53,628 nucleotides of DNA from assembly GCF_001650025.1 (NCBI RefSeq), contig NZ_LVVY01000070.1:1-53628 (forward strand), given 5' to 3'. The position numbers were made by a program, and so were the translations under genes. This DNA is from Devosia elaeis. Its GTDB lineage: Bacteria; Pseudomonadota; Alphaproteobacteria; Rhizobiales; Devosiaceae. Each line of letters begins with the position of its first letter. The stretch's first letter is position 1. Below are positions 42,789 to 51,573 of the stretch, one piece after another. The notes under the pieces were generated by a model that worked only from the letters and a program-made list of their open reading frames with translations, searched no databases and was not told where the DNA came from.

Positions 42789-42927
42789 TGGTGCCTCTTA
42801 CTCATGCGCCCGATAGGCAAAGGCGCCCGCAGCCGCCTCCCCCTGATTCGTAAACAATAGCTTAGCGGCAAGGGGCCCGATTAGGAATCGCCCCAAGGAG
42901 GAACAATTGCGTCTTCCACGAAAAGTT

Positions 42928-42950
42928 ATGGCCGGGACAAGCCCGGCCAT
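42928..42950 (-). terminator. Terminator of the TolC-type gene
   Basis: A perfect nine-base-pair stem (ATGGCCGGG with CCCGGCCAT) has a five-base loop. Read on the minus strand, it is followed by AACTTTTCG. It lies 27 bases after the stop of the outer-membrane efflux gene. The T run is short. Confidence 0.65.
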
Positions 42951-42977
42951 GCATTCTCTCATCCCGCAAGGGGCGCC

Positions 42978-44342
42978 TTATTCGGCGATGGTGCGCAATT
43001 CCTGCCACACGTCCTCGACCGCCTGCGTATAGGGCACGGCGGTCTTGACCTGAACCGGCAGGCCGAGATCGGTGGCGGTCAAGCGGCCCATGGCGCTCAG
43101 CAGGGCGAACGTGGCCACGACCTTGCTGTTGGAGGCATTGATGAGGCTTTCGCGAGCCGTGGTCAGGTCGGCCTGGGCATTGAGTACGTCCAGCGTGGTG
43201 CGGGTGCCGAGATCGCGCTCCTGGATGACGCCGTCCAGCACCGTATTGCTGGACGAAACGCCGGCCTGGGCCGCACTGATCTGCGCATCGGCGCTCTGGA
43301 TGCCCGTCCAGGCGGAAATCACCGCCTCGCGCACCTGATCATAGGCGGACATGGCGTCCACCTCGGACTTGATCTGGTTGAGATTGGCCTGGCGCACGGC
43401 GGAGCCGATGGCGCCGCCCGCATAGATCGGGATGCGCACCTCAAAGCCCAGGGAGCCGCGGATACCGTCCTGCGGACCGCCGGATGGGCCGGTCCAGCTG
43501 GTGCCGACCGATCCCGAAATGCTGGCCGTAGGCCCGAAACCGGCCTGCGCGGCATCGCTGCCGGCCTGGGCGGCGCGAATACCGGCCTTGGCCAGCAGAA
43601 TACCCGGATGGCCGATTTCAGCCTCGGAAATGGCCGAATCCAGCGAACGCGGAATGAGGTTACTGTACTGATGGCTGGTGGAAAGGCCCTGCGGCCGGAC
43701 ACCCACGAGCCGCTGGAACGTCGCCTCGGCCGTCTGCAGGCTACCCAGCGAGGCCTGATAGGCCGCCTGGCCCTGCGCCAGACGCGCCTGAGCCTGGGCA
43801 ACGTCGATACGCGTGCCCTCGCCCACATCGAGACGGTCCTGGGCGGCCTGGACCTGGGCCTGGAAGAAGCTGATATTTTCCTGGCGCAGGGCCAGCAATT
43901 CCCGCCCGCTCAGCACCGACATATAGGCCTGAACGACTTCCAGAAGCACGTTCTGCTCGGCATTGCGGATTTGGTGTTCGGCCACTTCGGCGCTGGCGCG
44001 GGCCGCCTCGACCTGGGCTTCGGTGCGGAAATTGTCGAAAATGGTCTGGCTGTAGGAAAGCCCGGTGGTGAGGGAGGAGCCCGATTGCCAATTGCCACCC
44101 ACGAGCGAGGCATTCTGCGAGCCGCTCACGGAGGCGCCGAGGGTCGGCATCATGCCCGATTTGGCCTGGACGATGCCTTCCGCGGATGCCTTGGCGCTGA
44201 GCAGGGCGGCCTGCAAATCGGGCGCATGATCATAGGCGGCGGCGAGCGCCTGCGAAATGGATTGCGCCTGGGCCGCTCCAACCGAACCACACGCCATAGC
44301 CAAGGCAAGCAGGCTTGCCCCCAAGAACCCGCGATACTTCAT
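42978..44342 (-). CDS. tolC: TolC-family outer-membrane efflux channel
   Basis: The 454-residue protein has a signal peptide (about 1-26, ending in AAQAQ) and two copies of the outer-membrane efflux repeat. The first is around ALAAAYDHAPDLQAALLSAKA with LTTGLSYSQTIFDNFR, the second around SLGFEVRIPIYAGGAIGSAVR. It ends in a helix typical of TolC homologues. It serves type I secretion or RND/MFS efflux systems as the exit duct. No partner pump is adjacent. Start ATG at 44342. Confidence 0.92.
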   Translation of the reverse strand: MKYRGFLGASLLALAMACGSVGAAQAQSISQALAAAYDHAPDLQAALLSAKASAEGIVQAKSGMMPTLGASVSGSQNASLVGGNWQSGSSLTTGLSYSQTIFDNFRTEAQVEAARASAEVAEHQIRNAEQNVLLEVVQAYMSVLSGRELLALRQENISFFQAQVQAAQDRLDVGEGTRIDVAQAQARLAQGQAAYQASLGSLQTAEATFQRLVGVRPQGLSTSHQYSNLIPRSLDSAISEAEIGHPGILLAKAGIRAAQAGSDAAQAGFGPTASISGSVGTSWTGPSGGPQDGIRGSLGFEVRIPIYAGGAIGSAVRQANLNQIKSEVDAMSAYDQVREAVISAWTGIQSADAQISAAQAGVSSSNTVLDGVIQERDLGTRTTLDVLNAQADLTTARESLINASNSKVVATFALLSAMGRLTATDLGLPVQVKTAVPYTQAVEDVWQELRTIAE

Positions 44343-44626
44343 TCACCGCCTCCAGACCCCATCACACTAACGCCCGGCAGATGGGGTGCACAACCAATCC
44401 AGACAATCCCTACAGAACTTTAATGATCTCTTCATGTCCGACCGTCACCCGATGGCAACAGAAACGCGCCCAAACCCTGCTTTGTCCACAGTCGAACCAT
44501 TGCGGCGCGATGCGGACAGCAGCGTCAGGCGCGCATCGCCAGACCCTGACCATATGCTCGACGTGAATATGCCCGCCCCGCCGTTTTGGCAACCGGGGAC
44601 GCGCATCCGCGACAATTTTGCTGCGA

Positions 44627-44797
44627 TTATCGACGCTTGGGCTTGTCGTCCTTGTTCTTGCCCTCGTCGCCATCGACCGGCTGATCCTGTTCGGTACCGT
44701 CGGGGCGATGGCCCAGATCGTCGATATTGTCGTCCTTTTGCGTGCCGGGCTCGGTTTCGAGCGGCGCCGGGGTGGATTCCTGCTTGCGGCTGGACAT
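44627..44797 (-). CDS. Small acidic hydrophilic protein
   Basis: A 56-residue ORF begins MSSRKQESTPAPLETEPG and is dominated by aspartate, glutamate and lysine, with a basic tail KDDKPKRR. ATG at 44797 is preceded by AGGAGAG at close spacing, which is strong support. No membrane segment or domain is seen, and it is likely disordered. A longer open frame continues upstream through the tRNA-Cys gene and should not be believed. It lies between tolC and tRNA-Cys in the same orientation as both. Unknown function. Confidence 0.6.
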   Translation of the reverse strand: MSSRKQESTPAPLETEPGTQKDDNIDDLGHRPDGTEQDQPVDGDEGKNKDDKPKRR

Positions 44798-44890
44798 CGT
44801 GCTCTCCTGAAAAGGTCTCACGAACCAACTTTCGGGCCGTCGCGACGTTCCATCGGGAGCGGTGCATGCAGGGAGAATATCGAAGGAAGA

Positions 44891-44964
44891 TGGAGGCCGC
44901 GTCCGGAATCGAACCGGAATACACGGATTTGCAATCCGCTGCGTAACCATTCCGCCACGCGGCC
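44891..44964 (-). tRNA. tRNA-Cys (anticodon GCA)
   Basis: On the minus strand GGCCGCG pairs with CGCGGCC to close the acceptor stem. The anticodon stem-loop GGATTGCAAATCC carries GCA and the T arm reads CCGGTTCGATTCCGG. A T discriminator and an encoded CCA end follow. The length of 74 bases fits tRNA-Cys. Confidence 0.96.
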
Positions 44965-45119
44965 TCTGGGCGCCAGTACCTATTGGAGCCAAATCGCTTA
45001 TGCAATAGGCTGATTGCCAAGACGTGAATATTCGCCAACAGCGGCGGCTCCCGACGCCGGAACTAGCGTTGATCACGGCAACAGATTAGCGTCCCCGGCG
45101 TCCATTGCCGGGAATCGCC

Positions 45120-46298
45120 ATGACTGCTTCCGCCGCCCGCTCCGACTACGCCCAGCCGATCCTGGCCGGCATCCTGGCCGCCATTGTCGGTTATGCCAGC
45201 ACCTTTACCCTGATGCTGGCGGCGCTGAGCGCAGCGGGGGCCAGCCCGCAACAAGCGGGATCGGGCCTGTTTTCCGTATGCATCGCCATCGGCATTCTTA
45301 ATATCGTAGTGGCCTGGCGGGTGCGAACGCCGATCAGCTTCGCCTGGACCACGCCCGGGGCGGCCTTCCTGCTCACCGTGGGCGAACCGATGGGCGGCTA
45401 TCCGGCCGTGGCGGGCGCCTTTCTTGCCTGCGCCGCGCTGATCGCCCTGACCGGGTTCATCCGCCCCCTCGCCCGGTTGGTGGCGGCGATTCCCTCGGCC
45501 CTTGCCAATGCCATGTTGGCCGGCATGCTGCTGGCGCTGTGCCTGGCGCCGGTCGAGGCAGTGGCCGAAATGCCTTTCCTCGCCCTGCCGATTCTGGCGG
45601 CCTGGGCACTGGGCCTGCGCTTTGCGCGCCGTTATGCCGTGCCCATCGCCGTTGCGGTGACCGGCATCGTGCTCGCGACGACCACGAACCTGCCCGCCGG
45701 CACGTTCGACGGCGCCTGGCCGAGCCTGGCATTCGTCATGCCCGAATTCACCCTGGACGCACTGATCCGCATCGCCCTGCCGCTCTATGTCGTCACCATG
45801 GCGTCCCAGAACCTGCCGGGCGTGGCGGTCATGAAGGCTAATGGCTACCAGTTGCAGCCGGCGCCGATCTTCGTGCTCACCGGCTTCGCCAGCGCCGCCA
45901 CGGCGTTTTTCGGCGGCATCACCAGCAATCTGGCGGCGATCACCGCCGCCATCTGCGCCGGCCCCGAAGCTCATCCCGATCCCGCGCGGCGTTGGCCGGC
46001 CCCGGTTTCGGCCGGATTCACCTATCTGGCCCTGGGATCGCTCGCCAGCCTCGCGGCTGCCTTCATTGCGGCCTCTCCGCCGCTGCTGATCCAGGCCGTG
46101 GCCGGGCTCGCGCTCTTTTCCAGCCTGGCCTCGTCGCTGGCCGGGGCGTTGGCAGACGAAGATTCGCGCCTGCCGGCGATTCTGACTTTCGTGGCAACAG
46201 CCTCCGGAATCACCATTATCGGCGTCGGCGCGCCTTTCTGGGGATTGGTCGGCGGCATCGTGCTGCTGATATTGCTGCGCAAGGCCAGGCCCGCATGA
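45120..46298 (+). CDS. BenE-family transporter
   Basis: The 392-residue inner-membrane protein has about twelve hydrophobic segments and matches the benzoate/H+ symporter family. Conserved pieces include SFAWTTPGAAFL, the ITSNLAAITAAI segment and LPLYVVTMASQNLPGVAVMKANGY. Benzoate-type substrates are known for the family, but no aromatic catabolism gene is close by. ATG at 45120 gives MTASAARSDYAQPI. Its stop overlaps the mobA start by four bases (ATGA), an arrangement that implies coupled translation without an obvious metabolic link. Confidence 0.88.
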   Translation: MTASAARSDYAQPILAGILAAIVGYASTFTLMLAALSAAGASPQQAGSGLFSVCIAIGILNIVVAWRVRTPISFAWTTPGAAFLLTVGEPMGGYPAVAGAFLACAALIALTGFIRPLARLVAAIPSALANAMLAGMLLALCLAPVEAVAEMPFLALPILAAWALGLRFARRYAVPIAVAVTGIVLATTTNLPAGTFDGAWPSLAFVMPEFTLDALIRIALPLYVVTMASQNLPGVAVMKANGYQLQPAPIFVLTGFASAATAFFGGITSNLAAITAAICAGPEAHPDPARRWPAPVSAGFTYLALGSLASLAAAFIAASPPLLIQAVAGLALFSSLASSLAGALADEDSRLPAILTFVATASGITIIGVGAPFWGLVGGIVLLILLRKARPA

Positions 46299-46891
46299 TT
46301 GTGCACGCGCTCATCCTGGCCGGAGGGCGCGGCAGCCGCCTGGGCGACGTGCGCAAGGCCGGAATTCGCATTGGCGGCCGCACCTTGCTGGCGCGGGTGG
46401 CGGAGAGGATGTCCGGCATGCCCCTGCTGATTTCCACAGGACCGGGGCCGGCGGAAGCCCCCACCGAGGGGATCGCGCTGGCCGATCAGGATACCGCCCA
46501 TAACGGCCCCATGGCCGGGATCGAAGCGGCGCTCCGCCATCTCCGGGGCCGTGCGCACGAAGACGATCTCCTGCTCACCGTGGCGGTGGATACGCCCTTC
46601 CTGCCCGCCGATTACCGCGCGCGCATGATTGCCGCGCTCGATGCGGGCGCGCCGGCGGCCTATGCGGCCTGGGGTTCGGACATCTATCCCACCAATGCCA
46701 TCTACCGCCTATCGGCGCTGCATGCCCTTGCCCCGGCAAATCTGCCGGACAGTCCAAAGCGGCTATTGCAGAATCTGGGCGCAGCGCCGGTCGACTGGAG
46801 CGCGGCATGCGGGGACAATCCCTTCGCCAATCTCAATATTCTGGCCGACCTCGTCGCCCTTGGCCGGCGTGCCCGCCAGACGGGCCAATGA
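46295..46891 (+). CDS. mobA: Molybdenum cofactor guanylyltransferase MobA
   Basis: The 198-residue enzyme attaches GMP to molybdopterin. The nucleotide-binding motif LILAGGRGSRLGDVRKAG lies at the N-terminus, DTAHNGPMAGIEAAL supplies the conserved GPMAGI loop, and the metal-binding aspartate is in VAVDTPFLP. It is the second gene of a two-gene unit with benE. No moa or mod genes are present in the window. The start at 46295 is fixed by the ATGA overlap. Confidence 0.9.
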   Translation: MIVHALILAGGRGSRLGDVRKAGIRIGGRTLLARVAERMSGMPLLISTGPGPAEAPTEGIALADQDTAHNGPMAGIEAALRHLRGRAHEDDLLLTVAVDTPFLPADYRARMIAALDAGAPAAYAAWGSDIYPTNAIYRLSALHALAPANLPDSPKRLLQNLGAAPVDWSAACGDNPFANLNILADLVALGRRARQTGQ

Positions 46892-46986
46892 CAACTTATT
46901 CACATCGCGTTGCATTGGGGGCTTGGCAAAGCGGATCAGTTTGGGTACACGGACCTCGCTTCGCCAAACGGCGCAGCAAGAAGTGT

Positions 46987-47062
46987 TCCGCGATAGCTCA
47001 GTTGGTAGAGCGTTCGACTGTTAATCGAATGGTCGCTGGTTCGAGTCCAGCTCGCGGAGCCA
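46987..47062 (+). tRNA. tRNA-Asn (anticodon GTT)
   Basis: TCCGCGA pairs with TCGCGGA in the acceptor stem. The D arm GCTCAGTTGGTAGAGC, the anticodon loop CTGTTAA with GTT, and the T arm GCTGGTTCGAGTCCAGC are all canonical. A G discriminator is followed by an encoded CCA. Length 76. Confidence 0.97.
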
Positions 47063-47162
47063 TCTCTCTTTCCTCCCCCTTGCCCATATATTGTGCAACC
47101 CTGATTGCACTTGCGCGCCCGGCGGGGTAGGACAAGCCAAATTGTCCTGAAGTTTTTTTCCC

Positions 47163-48383
47163 ATGACCAGTGTTTCCTCCGCATCTGCGCCCGACGCGCA
47201 GCGCACAGCCCTGAGCATCATTCTGGCGATCAGCGGCGCGCATCTGCTCAACGACCTGCTGCAATTCCTGCTGCCGGCGCTCTATCCGATGCTGAAGGAA
47301 AACTACGGGCTATCCTATCTGCAGATCGGCCTGCTGACGCTGGGACAGCAGATCACCGCCTGTCTCCTGCAGCCGATCTTCGGGCTCTCCGGCGATCTCA
47401 AGCCCAAGCCCTATTGGCTGGTTCTCTCCATGACCATCATCGCCACCGGCGTCGCGCTGCTGGCGGCCGCCAACGGCTTCTGGCTGCTGTTCATCGCGGC
47501 GGTGATCATGGGCACCGGCTCGGCGCTGTTCCATCCGGAAGCATCGCGCGTAGCGCGCATGGCCTCGGGCGGCCGGCTGGGCTTCGCCCAATCCCTGTTC
47601 CAGGTCGGCGGCAATGCCGGCACGGCTCTGGGCCCGCTCGCCGCCGCGCTGATTCTTCTGCCGCTCGGCCAGTCCAGCGTCTTCTACTTCCTGGTCGTCG
47701 CCATTGTCGGGCTGGCCCTGCTCGCTTATGTCGGCCGCTGGTTCGTCGAACATCAGCGCCAGGCGGCCAGCCGCCCCAAGGTCGCGGTGCAGAAGCCGGC
47801 CTTGTCGCGCCAGCGCCTCATCGTCGCCTTCGCGGTCATCGGCGCGCTGCTGCTCAGCAAGTTCATCTATATCGAAGGGCTGAAGAGCTATTACGCCTTC
47901 TTCCTGATCGAAAAATTCGCGCTGACGGCACAGGAAGCCCAGTTCTACCTCTTCGCCTTCCTCGGCGCGGTGGCCGCCGGCACCTTTATCGGCGGGCCGG
48001 TGGGCGACCGCTACGGCCGCCTGGCGGTGATCTGGGTGTCGATCCTGGGCGCGCTCCCCTTCACCCTCGCCCTGCCCTATCTCGACCTGTTCTGGACGGC
48101 AGTGATGAGCATCATGGTGGGCCTCATCCTCTCCTCGGCCTTTTCGGCCATGGTTGTCTATGCCCAGGAACTGGTGCCCGGAAAGGTCGGCATGATCGCC
48201 GGCTTCATCTTCGGCTTCGCCTTCGGCATCGGCGCGCTGGGCGCCGCCGCCATGGGGGCCCTGGCCGACTGGATCGGCATGATCGCCGTGTTCCAGATTT
48301 GCGCCTTCCTGCCCGCTCTTGGTATCCTGACGATCTTTCTGCCGAAAACGGCCGAACTCCACCCCGAAAGGAGCGCCGCATGA
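47163..48383 (+). CDS. MFS transporter, fosmidomycin-resistance (Fsr) type
   Basis: The 406-residue protein has about twelve transmembrane segments and matches the Fsr branch of the major facilitator superfamily. Conserved parts include SGAHLLNDLLQFLLPALYPMLKE, FHPEASRVARMASGG and GGPVGDRYGR. The name comes from the E. coli export of fosmidomycin; the natural substrate is unknown. It lies 100 bases after tRNA-Asn. The stop overlaps the next gene by four bases (ATGA). Confidence 0.88.
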   Translation: MTSVSSASAPDAQRTALSIILAISGAHLLNDLLQFLLPALYPMLKENYGLSYLQIGLLTLGQQITACLLQPIFGLSGDLKPKPYWLVLSMTIIATGVALLAAANGFWLLFIAAVIMGTGSALFHPEASRVARMASGGRLGFAQSLFQVGGNAGTALGPLAAALILLPLGQSSVFYFLVVAIVGLALLAYVGRWFVEHQRQAASRPKVAVQKPALSRQRLIVAFAVIGALLLSKFIYIEGLKSYYAFFLIEKFALTAQEAQFYLFAFLGAVAAGTFIGGPVGDRYGRLAVIWVSILGALPFTLALPYLDLFWTAVMSIMVGLILSSAFSAMVVYAQELVPGKVGMIAGFIFGFAFGIGALGAAAMGALADWIGMIAVFQICAFLPALGILTIFLPKTAELHPERSAA

Positions 48384-48826
48384 GCGATGGATCGGAAATC
48401 GACGGCGAGAGCCAGATCACCCTGACGCGGACCATCGCCGCCAATGTCAGCGACGTGTTCTCCGCCTGGACCGATCCGGCGCTGATCGAGCAATGGCAAG
48501 CCGACGAGGCCGAATTCGACGCCTTTGAGGGCGGGCAATATCACTTCATCACCTATGCCGAGGACGAAGACGAGGCCGACCACGAGGTTTCGGGGGAAGT
48601 CCTGCAATTCGTCGAGGACCAGCGGCTGGTCTTGTCCTGGGTGCACAAGGACGAGGACGATGAACTGATCTTCGTGCTCGATCTGATGTTCAAGGCCGTG
48701 GGCGAGGATGCCACCAGCATCACCCTCACCGAGCGCGGTCTGCCCCATGCCGATGCACAGACGCGGATTTTCTCCATGGAAGCCTGGAGCGCCGCCCTGG
48801 AGCAATTGGCTGAATTGATGGAATAG
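48380..48826 (+). CDS. SRPBCC/AHSA1-domain protein
   Basis: The 148-residue protein has an AHSA1-like START fold: ITLTRTIAANVSDVFSAWTDPALIEQWQ is typical of the first helix and strand, and the last helix is TRIFSMEAWSAALEQLAELME. It is strongly acidic in the middle (EDEDEADHE). These proteins bind hydrophobic ligands or act as co-chaperones. The start is coupled to the MFS stop through ATGA, suggesting the two work on the same compound, for instance ligand binding before export. That is inference. Confidence 0.85.
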   Translation: MSDGSEIDGESQITLTRTIAANVSDVFSAWTDPALIEQWQADEAEFDAFEGGQYHFITYAEDEDEADHEVSGEVLQFVEDQRLVLSWVHKDEDDELIFVLDLMFKAVGEDATSITLTERGLPHADAQTRIFSMEAWSAALEQLAELME

Positions 48827-48848
48827 GCGGACGCGGACAGCAGCCTCC

Positions 48849-48892
48849 GGGGAATTCTATTCCCCTGCCGCCGGAAGGCGCGACCGCGCCTT
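48849..48892 (+). terminator. Two hairpins between SRPBCC and cysK genes
   Basis: The first stem is GGGGAAT with ATTCCCC (48849-48855, 48859-48865; three-base loop). The second is AAGGCGCG with CGCGCCTT (48875-48882, 48885-48892). Neither is followed by a T run. They may end the upstream transcript or structure the cysK leader. Confidence 0.45.
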
Positions 48893-49000
48893 GCGCCGCG
48901 AGCCCCGGCGGAGAAAACCCCTGCCCGGACGGCCATTTACGCCTTGCGGCTCGCTGCGACGGCACCTACCATTGGCGCTTGATCCTCCAGCAGAAGACCC

Positions 49001-50050
49001 ATGGCCAAGCACGAAGACCTCATTTCCGCCATCGGCAATACGCCGCTGATCCGCCTCAATCGCGTTTCGACCCTGACCGGTTGCGACATCTGGGGAAAGG
49101 CGGAATTCCTCAACCCCGGCCAGTCGGTGAAGGACCGTGCCGCGCTCTTCATCATTCATGACGCGGTGAAATCGGGCAAGCTGAAGCCCGGCGGCACCAT
49201 CGTGGAAGGCACGGCGGGCAATACCGGCATCGGGTTGACCCTGGTGGCCAATTCGCTGGGCTTCAAATCGGTGATCGTCATCCCCGAAACGCAGAGCCAG
49301 GAAAAGAAGGACGCCTTGCGCCTTTACGGCGCCGAGCTGATTGAGGTTCCAGCCAAGCCCTACAAGAATCCCAACAATTACATCAAGGTTTCCGGACGCC
49401 TGGCTGAAAAGCTCAATGCCGAGCTGCCCAATGGGGCGATCTGGGCCAACCAGTTCGACAATGTCTCGAACCGCCGGGCGCATGTCGAGACCACCGGGCC
49501 CGAAATCTGGCAGCAGACCGGTGGCCGCATCGACGGCTTCATCTGCGCCGTGGGCTCCGGCGGCACCCTGGCCGGCGTGGCCGAGGCGCTGCGGTCGCGC
49601 AATCCGGACGTCAAGATCGGCCTCGCCGATCCCGAGGGCGCCGCGCTTTATGAATATTACGCTCATGGCGCGCTGAAATCCTCGGGCAATTCGATCACCG
49701 AAGGCATCGGCCAGGGCCGCATCACGGCCAATCTGGAAGGGCTCAAGGTGGATATGCCCTACCAGATTTCCGACGCCGAGGCCCTGCCCTATATCTACGA
49801 CCTGCTGCAGCACGAAGGCCTGTGCCTGGGTGGCTCCAGCGCCATCAATATCGCCGGCGCGGTGCGCATGGCGCGCGATTTGGGGCCGGGCAAGACCATC
49901 GTTACGGTGCTCTGCGACTACGGCAACCGCTATGCCAGCAAGATCTTCAACCCCGAATTCCTGCGCGGCAAGAACCTGCCCGTGCCGCCCTGGATGGACG
50001 GCCGCACACCGATCGACATCGCCAGCATCATGGAGCCCGAACCGGCCTAG
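49001..50050 (+). CDS. cysK: Cysteine synthase A
   Basis: The 349-residue PLP enzyme makes cysteine from O-acetylserine and sulfide. The PLP lysine is Lys44 in NPGQSVKDRAA. The substrate loop reads EGTAGNTGIGLT, alanine replacing the usual serine of TSGNTG, as in many alphaproteobacterial enzymes. The phosphate-binding loop is GSGGTLAGVAEAL. The length of about 350 is longer than E. coli CysK and matches the alphaproteobacterial type. Confidence 0.93.
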   Translation: MAKHEDLISAIGNTPLIRLNRVSTLTGCDIWGKAEFLNPGQSVKDRAALFIIHDAVKSGKLKPGGTIVEGTAGNTGIGLTLVANSLGFKSVIVIPETQSQEKKDALRLYGAELIEVPAKPYKNPNNYIKVSGRLAEKLNAELPNGAIWANQFDNVSNRRAHVETTGPEIWQQTGGRIDGFICAVGSGGTLAGVAEALRSRNPDVKIGLADPEGAALYEYYAHGALKSSGNSITEGIGQGRITANLEGLKVDMPYQISDAEALPYIYDLLQHEGLCLGGSSAINIAGAVRMARDLGPGKTIVTVLCDYGNRYASKIFNPEFLRGKNLPVPPWMDGRTPIDIASIMEPEPA

Positions 50051-50112
50051 TTGGGATTGCGGCCTTCGCGCCGCCTGCTAGAGTGCTCCTGCATTTGCGC
50101 TGAAGGGGCAAC

Positions 50113-51564
50113 GTGTTCGGTATAGACGACATTCTCGGCGCTATTTTCGCGGACATGCATATCGTGGCGCTCATCATGGGCGCCATTTATGTCCTCGCCT
50201 TCATCTGCGCGGTGCGGGAAATCCTCAATTCCCGCACCTCCCAAGGCTCGATCGCCTGGCTTTTATCATTGATTTTGCTGCCGATTCCGTCGGTTCTGCT
50301 CTATCTGATCTTCGGCTGGAAGCTGTTCGACGATTACGCTACGGACCGGGTGCAGAACGGCCGCGCCGATCGCCCCCTGCGCGCCAAGGACCTGGCCCTG
50401 ATCGACCGCGAGACCGATGCGCTCTGGCCGGTCCAGGTTCACGTGTCCGAACTGCCCTTCCTCAAGGGCAATGATGTCGAGCTGCTGATCGACGGCAAGG
50501 CCACCTTCGATTCGATCTTCGCCGGCATCGAGGCGGCTGAGGAATATCTGCTGGTTCAATTCTATATCGTGCGCGACGACCGGCTGGGACAGGAACTGGC
50601 CGAACGGCTCATCGCCAAGGCCAAGGCGGGCGTCGCGGTCTTCCTGCTCTATGACGATATCGGCAGCTCCGGCATGCCTAAGCGGTATAGGCGCGAAATG
50701 CGCGAGGCCGGCGTCAAGGTGGCCGGCTTCAACCACCGGCACAAGCTGCTGCGCCTCTATGGCCCGACCCGCATCAATTACCGCAATCACCGCAAGATCG
50801 TCGTCGCCGACGGCAAGCATGCCTGGGTAGGCGGGCACAATGTGGGGGTGGAATATCTCGGCGAGGATCCGCGTTTCGGCCATTGGCGCGATACCCATGT
50901 GCGCGTCTCCGGCCCGGCGGCGCTCGGCTGTGCGCTGCTGTTCCGTGAGGATTGGGAATGGGCGACCGGCGAACGCCTGCCCAATCGGCCGCCCAGGGAA
51001 TTGGAGACTTTCGGCGAACAATCCGTGCTGGTCATGGGCAGCGGACCGGCGGACAAGCTGGAAGAATGCGCCATTGCCTATACCGACCTGATCGGGCGGG
51101 CGCGGGAGCGGTTATGGATCGTCAGCCCCTATTTCGTGCCGGATACCGATATCCGTACCGCCCTCTATGCGGCGCGGTTGCGCGGGGTAGATGTGCGGAT
51201 CATGCTGCCGGACAATCCGGACCACAAACTGGTCTGGCTCGCCAGCCTCGCCCATGCCGACGCCATGGTGCAGCACGATATCGGCGTCTATCGCTACACC
51301 GATGGTTTTCTTCATCAAAAGGTCGTTCTGATGGACGACCAGATCGCCACGGTCGGCAGCGTCAATTTCGATAATCGCTCGTTTGCGATCAATTTCGAGA
51401 TCACCTTGTGGTTCACCGATCCGCAGATGATCGCGGAAGTGGAGGCCATGCTGCTCAAGGACTTCGAGGCCTGCCGCCAGGTCGGCGTGGCCGAGGTGGA
51501 AAGCCGGCCCTGGCCGCTTTATGTTCTGACGCAAGCAGCGCGTCTATTGTCCCCTGTTCTCTAG
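50113..51564 (+). CDS. cls: Cardiolipin synthase (phospholipase D type)
   Basis: The 483-residue enzyme joins two phosphatidylglycerols. Two N-terminal membrane helices lie at about 15-35 and 46-68. Two HKD catalytic motifs follow: HRKIVVAD (His226, Lys228, Asp233) and HQKVVLMD (His400, Lys402, Asp407). The start is GTG at 50113, preceded by AAGGGG. It overlaps nothing and is followed after nine bases by alaX. Inner membrane. Confidence 0.94.
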   Translation: MFGIDDILGAIFADMHIVALIMGAIYVLAFICAVREILNSRTSQGSIAWLLSLILLPIPSVLLYLIFGWKLFDDYATDRVQNGRADRPLRAKDLALIDRETDALWPVQVHVSELPFLKGNDVELLIDGKATFDSIFAGIEAAEEYLLVQFYIVRDDRLGQELAERLIAKAKAGVAVFLLYDDIGSSGMPKRYRREMREAGVKVAGFNHRHKLLRLYGPTRINYRNHRKIVVADGKHAWVGGHNVGVEYLGEDPRFGHWRDTHVRVSGPAALGCALLFREDWEWATGERLPNRPPRELETFGEQSVLVMGSGPADKLEECAIAYTDLIGRARERLWIVSPYFVPDTDIRTALYAARLRGVDVRIMLPDNPDHKLVWLASLAHADAMVQHDIGVYRYTDGFLHQKVVLMDDQIATVGSVNFDNRSFAINFEITLWFTDPQMIAEVEAMLLKDFEACRQVGVAEVESRPWPLYVLTQAARLLSPVL

Positions 51565-51573
51565 GTTTTTCCG

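Noticed and set aside
44627..45076. A 149-codon minus-strand frame
   Set aside because: Its upstream half translates the tRNA-Cys gene; only the last 56 codons are credible.
45992..46891. A 299-codon plus-strand frame including mobA
   Set aside because: The first 101 codons lie inside benE in another frame; the true start is the ATG at 46295.
47105..48826. A 573-codon plus-strand frame including the SRPBCC gene
   Set aside because: Only its 3' 148 codons, from 48380, match a protein family; the rest is antiphase to the MFS gene.
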